A DNA stretch of 15,186 nucleotides from Atlantibacter sp032075065 (GTDB taxonomy: Bacteria > Pseudomonadota > Gammaproteobacteria > Enterobacterales > Enterobacteriaceae): the NCBI RefSeq assembly GCF_032075065.1, contig NZ_DAMAZC010000099.1, positions 1 to 15,186 of the forward strand. The letters are read 5' to 3'. Below the pieces are notes generated by a model. That model was not told where the DNA came from. It did no database searches and saw only the letters and a list, made by a program, of their open reading frames with translations. This document shows positions 12,122 through 15,186 of the stretch, piece by piece (positions within the stretch are counted from its first letter, which is position 1; each line of letters begins with the position of its first letter). Made by a program: the position numbers and the translations under genes.

Positions 12122-13303
12122 TTGAAACGTTGTCTGCTTACTTTCGCCGCACTGAGTGCCGTGCTGCTGCCTGCCGCAAGCCAGGCGCAAACTTCCCCCG
12201 ATCCGGTCTTCGCTTCCGAAATCACTGACCGTTACGCTGAGCATATTTTTTATGGCAGCGGTGCGACGGGCATGGCGCTGGTGGTGATTGACGGCAACCA
12301 GCGGGTGTTCCGCAGCTTTGGTGAAACCCGCCCGGGCAATAATGTGCGCCCGCAGCTCGATTCCGTGGTGCGCGTGGCCTCGCTCACCAAGCTGATGACC
12401 AGCGAAATGCTGGTGAAACTGCTCGATCAGGGAACGGTGAAACTCGACGATCCGCTAAGTAAATTTGCCCCTCCCGGCGCGCGGGTACCGACTTATCAGG
12501 GCAAACCCATTACTCTGGTGAACCTGGCGACCCATACCAGCGCCCTGCCCCGTGAACAGCCGGGCGGCGCGGCGCATCGCCCGGTATTTGTCTGGCCGAC
12601 CCGCGAGCAGCGCTGGAACTGGCTTGCCACCGCGAATTTAAAAGCCGCGCCCGGCACCGTTGTCGCTTACTCTAATATCGCTTTCGATCTGCTGGCGGAC
12701 GCCCTGTCCCGCGCGGCAGGCAAGCCGTATCCACAGTTGTTTGACGAGTACATCGCCCGTCCGCTCGGCATGAAGGACACCACCTTTACGCCATCGCCCG
12801 ATCAGTGCCGTCGCTTAATGGTGGCGGAAAAAGGCGCCAGCCCGTGCAACAACACTCTGGCGGCCATTGGCAGCGGCGGGATCTACTCCACGCCTGACGA
12901 TATGATGCGCTGGATGCAGCAATTCCTGGCGTCCGATTTCCATACCCGCACCAGCCAGGCGGACCGGATGCAGACGCTGATCTACCAGCGCAGCCAGTTC
13001 ACTAAAGTGATCGGCATGGACGTACCGGGCCGCGCCGACGCGCTGGGCCTGGGCTGGGTATATATGCAGCCGAAGAATGGCCGTCCGGGGATCATTCAGA
13101 AAACCGGCGGCGGCGGCGGATTCATCACCTATATGGCGATGGTGCCGCAAAGCAATATTGGCGTTTTTGTGGTGGTGACCCGTTCACCGCTCACCCGCTT
13201 TGTGAATATGAGCGATGGGGTAAATAACCTGGTCACCGAGCTGACCGGCAATAAGCCGGTGGTCGTTACCGCGTCTGCTCAGGTTCCGGTAAGCGATGAG
13301 TAA
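12122..13303 (+). CDS. ampH: AmpH, class C-like penicillin-binding DD-peptidase
   Basis: A 393-residue periplasmic or membrane-associated serine DD-carboxypeptidase/endopeptidase of the AmpC fold (E. coli AmpH 385), acting in peptidoglycan remodelling with little beta-lactamase activity. A signal peptide covers residues 1 to about 22 (cleavage after ASQA). Catalytic motifs are S87-L-T-K90, Y183-S-N185 and K327-T-G329. The start is TTG (LKRCLL, decoded Met): the only nearby ATG (12109) is out of frame, and the signal peptide begins exactly at TTG. The ribosome site is poor. The tail after GNKPVVVTAS is a little longer than in E. coli. It is divergent from sbmA, and a strong terminator follows. 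Confidence 0.96.
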   Translation: MKRCLLTFAALSAVLLPAASQAQTSPDPVFASEITDRYAEHIFYGSGATGMALVVIDGNQRVFRSFGETRPGNNVRPQLDSVVRVASLTKLMTSEMLVKLLDQGTVKLDDPLSKFAPPGARVPTYQGKPITLVNLATHTSALPREQPGGAAHRPVFVWPTREQRWNWLATANLKAAPGTVVAYSNIAFDLLADALSRAAGKPYPQLFDEYIARPLGMKDTTFTPSPDQCRRLMVAEKGASPCNNTLAAIGSGGIYSTPDDMMRWMQQFLASDFHTRTSQADRMQTLIYQRSQFTKVIGMDVPGRADALGLGWVYMQPKNGRPGIIQKTGGGGGFITYMAMVPQSNIGVFVVVTRSPLTRFVNMSDGVNNLVTELTGNKPVVVTASAQVPVSDE

Positions 13304-13323
13304 ACCTGGCATCTGAAAACAAC

Positions 13324-13352
13324 AAACCCGGCGTTATGCCGGGTTTTGTATA
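13324..13352. terminator. Bidirectional intrinsic terminator of ampH and the toxin gene
   Basis: AAACCCGGC at 13324-13332 pairs with GCCGGGTTT at 13338-13346 around GTTAT, then TGTATATTT on the plus strand. On the minus strand the same stem is followed by GTTGTTTTC. It stands between the convergent ampH and yhaV-like genes and should serve both. Confidence 0.85.
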
Positions 13353-13354
13353 TT

Positions 13355-13756
13355 TCAGGGTTGGGGTTCGCACAGACTCAGGCTGACTTGCCTATTGCCA
13401 TAAGCGCGCTTCGTTTGCGAATCATTGACCCATGCGAGGATAATGATGCGTTCTCTCAGGCTATAGCGAAAGAATAAGCGATACTGGCCGAGAAACTTTG
13501 CCCGAAACCAGTGCCTGTAGCCCACGCCCAACGTGTCACCCAGGCGATACTTCGCCTGGGTTGGGTCAGTAGAGATATCTTTGCGGGCTTTGTTGATAGC
13601 CGCTAACAGCCTGGTTGCCGCTTTGTTTCGGTAGTCGTCAGGATAGTGATGTTTCAGCGCGTCTACCTCATCCCGAAGCGCCTTAACCTGGGCAACAAAA
13701 CAGGGGTGTTGATACACTTTCCATGGGCCCTCTGCCCGCATTCCATTCATTATCAT
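13355..13756 (-). CDS. YhaV-family type II toxin, C-terminally short
   Basis: A 133-residue RelE-fold-type toxin related to YhaV of E. coli, a ribosome-dependent mRNA endonuclease. Matching blocks are the opening W-x-x-Y-x-HPCF (residues 12-20), KAATRLLAAI (45-54), the WFRAKF-GQYRLFFRYS core (83-99) and the IIILAWVNDSQTKRAYG segment (104-120). The protein then ends after 13 unrelated residues, whereas E. coli YhaV (154 residues) continues about 30 more. No alternative frame restores that tail. Activity is therefore uncertain. The ATG overlaps the antitoxin stop in ATGA (13753-13756), so translation is coupled. The antitoxin-first order is typical. Confidence 0.85.
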   Translation of the reverse strand: MIMNGMRAEGPWKVYQHPCFVAQVKALRDEVDALKHHYPDDYRNKAATRLLAAINKARKDISTDPTQAKYRLGDTLGVGYRHWFRAKFLGQYRLFFRYSLRERIIILAWVNDSQTKRAYGNRQVSLSLCEPQP

Positions 13757-14097
13757 TTCTCATCAGCAAGCGGCGCATCGAGATCGACATCCACACCTTC
13801 TGTTAATGCCTCTACGTCATCCCAGAACGCCGTATCCAGCGCGTGGATCTGCGACGGATTATGCTGAATATCGTTAGCAAGGAAGCTCAGAAAACCTTCC
13901 ATAACCGGATCGTCTTCGGCATCCGTTTGCTTTCGCGTCATCAGCACCTGCCCGTCAGCCAGGATGGCATATTCAATCTCTTCGCCAGGTTTTAAATTCA
14001 TAGCATCTCTAACAGAAGCCGGAATGGTTGTCTGGCTACGGGCAGTTAATTTCGAGGAAGCTCGCAGCGTTACGCCTGCCATGACTACGTTATTCAT
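13753..14097 (-). CDS. PrlF/SohA-family antitoxin with AbrB-type N-terminal domain
   Basis: A 114-residue antitoxin of the PrlF (SohA) family. Residues about 11-55 (SKLTARSQTTIPASVRDAMNLKPGEEIEY) form the AbrB/SpoVT swapped-hairpin DNA-binding domain. The acidic C-terminal half (EDDPVMEGFLSFLANDIQHNP and VDVDLDAPL) should wrap the toxin. E. coli PrlF has 111 residues with the same layout. GGAGGG four bases before ATG 14097 gives a strong ribosome site. It lies upstream of, and overlaps, the toxin gene. A palindrome covering its promoter suggests autoregulation. The pair separates ampH from hemB, unlike E. coli, where prlF-yhaV is elsewhere. Confidence 0.92.
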   Translation of the reverse strand: MNNVVMAGVTLRASSKLTARSQTTIPASVRDAMNLKPGEEIEYAILADGQVLMTRKQTDAEDDPVMEGFLSFLANDIQHNPSQIHALDTAFWDDVEALTEGVDVDLDAPLADEK

Positions 14098-14117
14098 TTA
14101 TCCCTCCCGTTTAACGG

Positions 14118-14158
14118 TGTATAGACCTAATGTAATGCAATTGAATTGCTACCATTAC
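14118..14158 (-). promoter_or_regulatory. Toxin-antitoxin promoter and operator
   Basis: The minus strand has TTCAAT (14140-14145) and TATACA (14118-14123) with a 16-base spacer. The -35 is inside the dyad GCAATT-G-AATTGC (14137-14149), and a wider GTAATG/CATTAC pair spans 14132-14158. This is the expected place for an AbrB-type antitoxin to repress its own operon. Confidence 0.5.
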
Positions 14159-14194
14159 GCCGAGATTCGTGAAACAAAATTTCGTCACTTCGGG

Positions 14195-14200
14195 TAAAAT
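14195..14200 (+). promoter_or_regulatory. Candidate hemB -10
   Basis: TAAAAT is a 5/6 match to the -10 consensus, 34 bases before hemB. No clear -35 is seen. GTGAAA and TTTC-G-TCAC dyad sequence lies just upstream. Confidence 0.3.
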
Positions 14201-14233
14201 GGCGGCCTCTTTGACTCACATAAGATAGCTACC

Positions 14234-15186
14234 ATGTCTGATTTCTCCCTGATTTCTCGCCCGCGCCGTCTGCGTCAATCGCCCGCGCTGCGCGCTATGT
14301 TCGAAGAGACAACCCTGACCTTAAACGATCTGGTGTTGCCCATCTTTGTTGAAGAAGAGATCGATGATTACAAAGCCATTACCGCCATGCCGGGCGTAAT
14401 GCGCATTCCGGAAAAATACCTGGCCCGCGAGATCGAGCGCTTTGCCAGAGCCGGGATCCGCTCGGTGATGACGTTTGGTATTTCTCACCACACCGACGCT
14501 ACCGGCAGCGATGCCTGGAATGAAAACGGCCTGGTGGCGCGGATGTCGCGCATCTGCAAAGACGCGGTGCCGGAAATGATCGTCATGTCCGACACCTGTT
14601 TCTGCGAATACACCTCCCACGGCCACTGCGGCGTACTGTGCGATCACGGCGTGGATAACGACGCGACCCTGGCGAACCTCGGCAAACAGGCGGTAGTCGC
14701 CGCCGCTGCGGGCGCAGATTTTATCGCTCCCTCCGCCGCTATGGACGGCCAGGTGAAAGCGATCCGCCAGGCGCTGGACGCTGCGGGCTTCACCGATACC
14801 GCCATCTTTTCGTACTCCACTAAATTTGCCTCGTCATTCTACGGTCCGTTCCGCGAAGCCGCGGGCACCGCGCTGAAGGGCGACCGTAAAACCTATCAGA
14901 TGAACCCGCTGAACCGCCGCGAGGCGATCCGTGAATCGCTGATTGACGAAGCGGAAGGCGCGGATGCGCTGATGGTGAAACCGGCTGGCGCTTATCTGGA
15001 CGTGCTGCGCGATATCCGCGAGCGCACCACCCTGCCGTTGGGCGCATACCAGGTGAGCGGTGAATACGCGATGATCAAATTCGCCGCCCAGGCGGGCGCG
15101 ATTGATGAAGAGAAAGTGATCCTTGAAAGCCTGGGCGCGATTAAACGCGCGGGCGCGGATCTGATCTTCAGCTACTTCGCCCTCGA
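14234..15186 (+). CDS. hemB: Delta-aminolevulinic acid dehydratase (porphobilinogen synthase), partial
   Basis: The first 317 residues of the cytoplasmic zinc enzyme that condenses two 5-aminolevulinate molecules to porphobilinogen for haem. The frame is open at the right edge, about nine codons before the expected end. The cysteine zinc cluster is in SDTCFCEYTSHGHCGVLC (C122, C124, C132). The Schiff-base lysines are K197 (YSTKFASSFYGPFREA) and K249 (MVKPAGAYLD). The N terminus MSDFSLISRPRRLRQSPALR is two residues longer than E. coli MTDLIQRPRRLR. The ribosome binding site is weak (AAGATAG). It is divergent from the toxin-antitoxin operon, with about 136 bases between. Confidence 0.97.
   Translation, partial: MSDFSLISRPRRLRQSPALRAMFEETTLTLNDLVLPIFVEEEIDDYKAITAMPGVMRIPEKYLAREIERFARAGIRSVMTFGISHHTDATGSDAWNENGLVARMSRICKDAVPEMIVMSDTCFCEYTSHGHCGVLCDHGVDNDATLANLGKQAVVAAAAGADFIAPSAAMDGQVKAIRQALDAAGFTDTAIFSYSTKFASSFYGPFREAAGTALKGDRKTYQMNPLNRREAIRESLIDEAEGADALMVKPAGAYLDVLRDIRERTTLPLGAYQVSGEYAMIKFAAQAGAIDEEKVILESLGAIKRAGADLIFSYFAL

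Noticed and set aside
13304..14233. A mobile island carrying the toxin-antitoxin genes
   Set aside because: No integrase, transposase, tRNA, direct repeats or terminal inverted repeats are visible at its edges.
1..15186. CRISPR array, rRNA, tRNA or insertion sequence
   Set aside because: No regularly spaced direct repeats, tRNA-like cloverleaf or transposase frames were seen on either strand.

Overview
The window is about 15.2 kb of chromosome from a gamma-proteobacterium of the family Enterobacteriaceae. Gene content and order follow the E. coli/Salmonella aroL-proC-ddlA-sbmA-hemB neighbourhood, most proteins are near-identical in length to the E. coli ones, and the DNA is moderately GC-rich. 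The backbone in window order is aroL(-, cut by the left edge), yaiI(-), proC(+), dgcC/adrA(-), psiF(-), iraP(-), ddlA(+), yaiZ(-), yaiY(+), yaiW(-), sbmA(-), ampH(+), hemB(+, cut by the right edge). I cannot name the genus. It is not E. coli itself: phoA, which lies between iraP and psiF in E. coli, is absent, and there are four extra loci.

Extra loci relative to the E. coli map are: a DUF2076 gene between aroL and yaiI (697-1434); an MdtG-like MFS exporter gene (5311-6531) and an extensin-like, LAS-metallopeptidase-type gene (6691-7389), both between iraP and ddlA; and a PrlF/YhaV-type toxin-antitoxin pair (13355-14097) between ampH and hemB. No transposase, integrase, tRNA, rRNA or CRISPR array is visible.

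Functionally the window groups into four parts. Amino-acid synthesis comprises aroL with TrpR and TyrR operators, and proC. A stress and biofilm block contains iraP (stabilises sigma-S), psiF and dgcC (c-di-GMP synthesis for cellulose). The dgcC promoter has a sigma-S-type -10 element and an inverted pair of CsgD-like boxes, so iraP could feed into dgcC through sigma-S. A cell-envelope block contains the extensin-like putative peptidoglycan peptidase, ddlA, the peptide importer sbmA with its lipoprotein partner yaiW (under a recognisable sigma-E promoter), and the penicillin-binding protein ampH. Haem synthesis (hemB) closes the window.

There is no obvious large, wholly new system. The points most worth a second look are regulatory: a 32-nt palindrome with a Cra-like core upstream of iraP, the CsgD-like inverted repeat upstream of dgcC, a hairpin plus T-run in the sbmA-ampH gap that could end a small RNA or attenuate ampH, the C-terminally short YhaV toxin with a palindrome over its promoter, and several long perfect stems without U-tracts in intergenic regions. 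Three tail-to-tail gene pairs are packed so tightly that no terminator fits between them.
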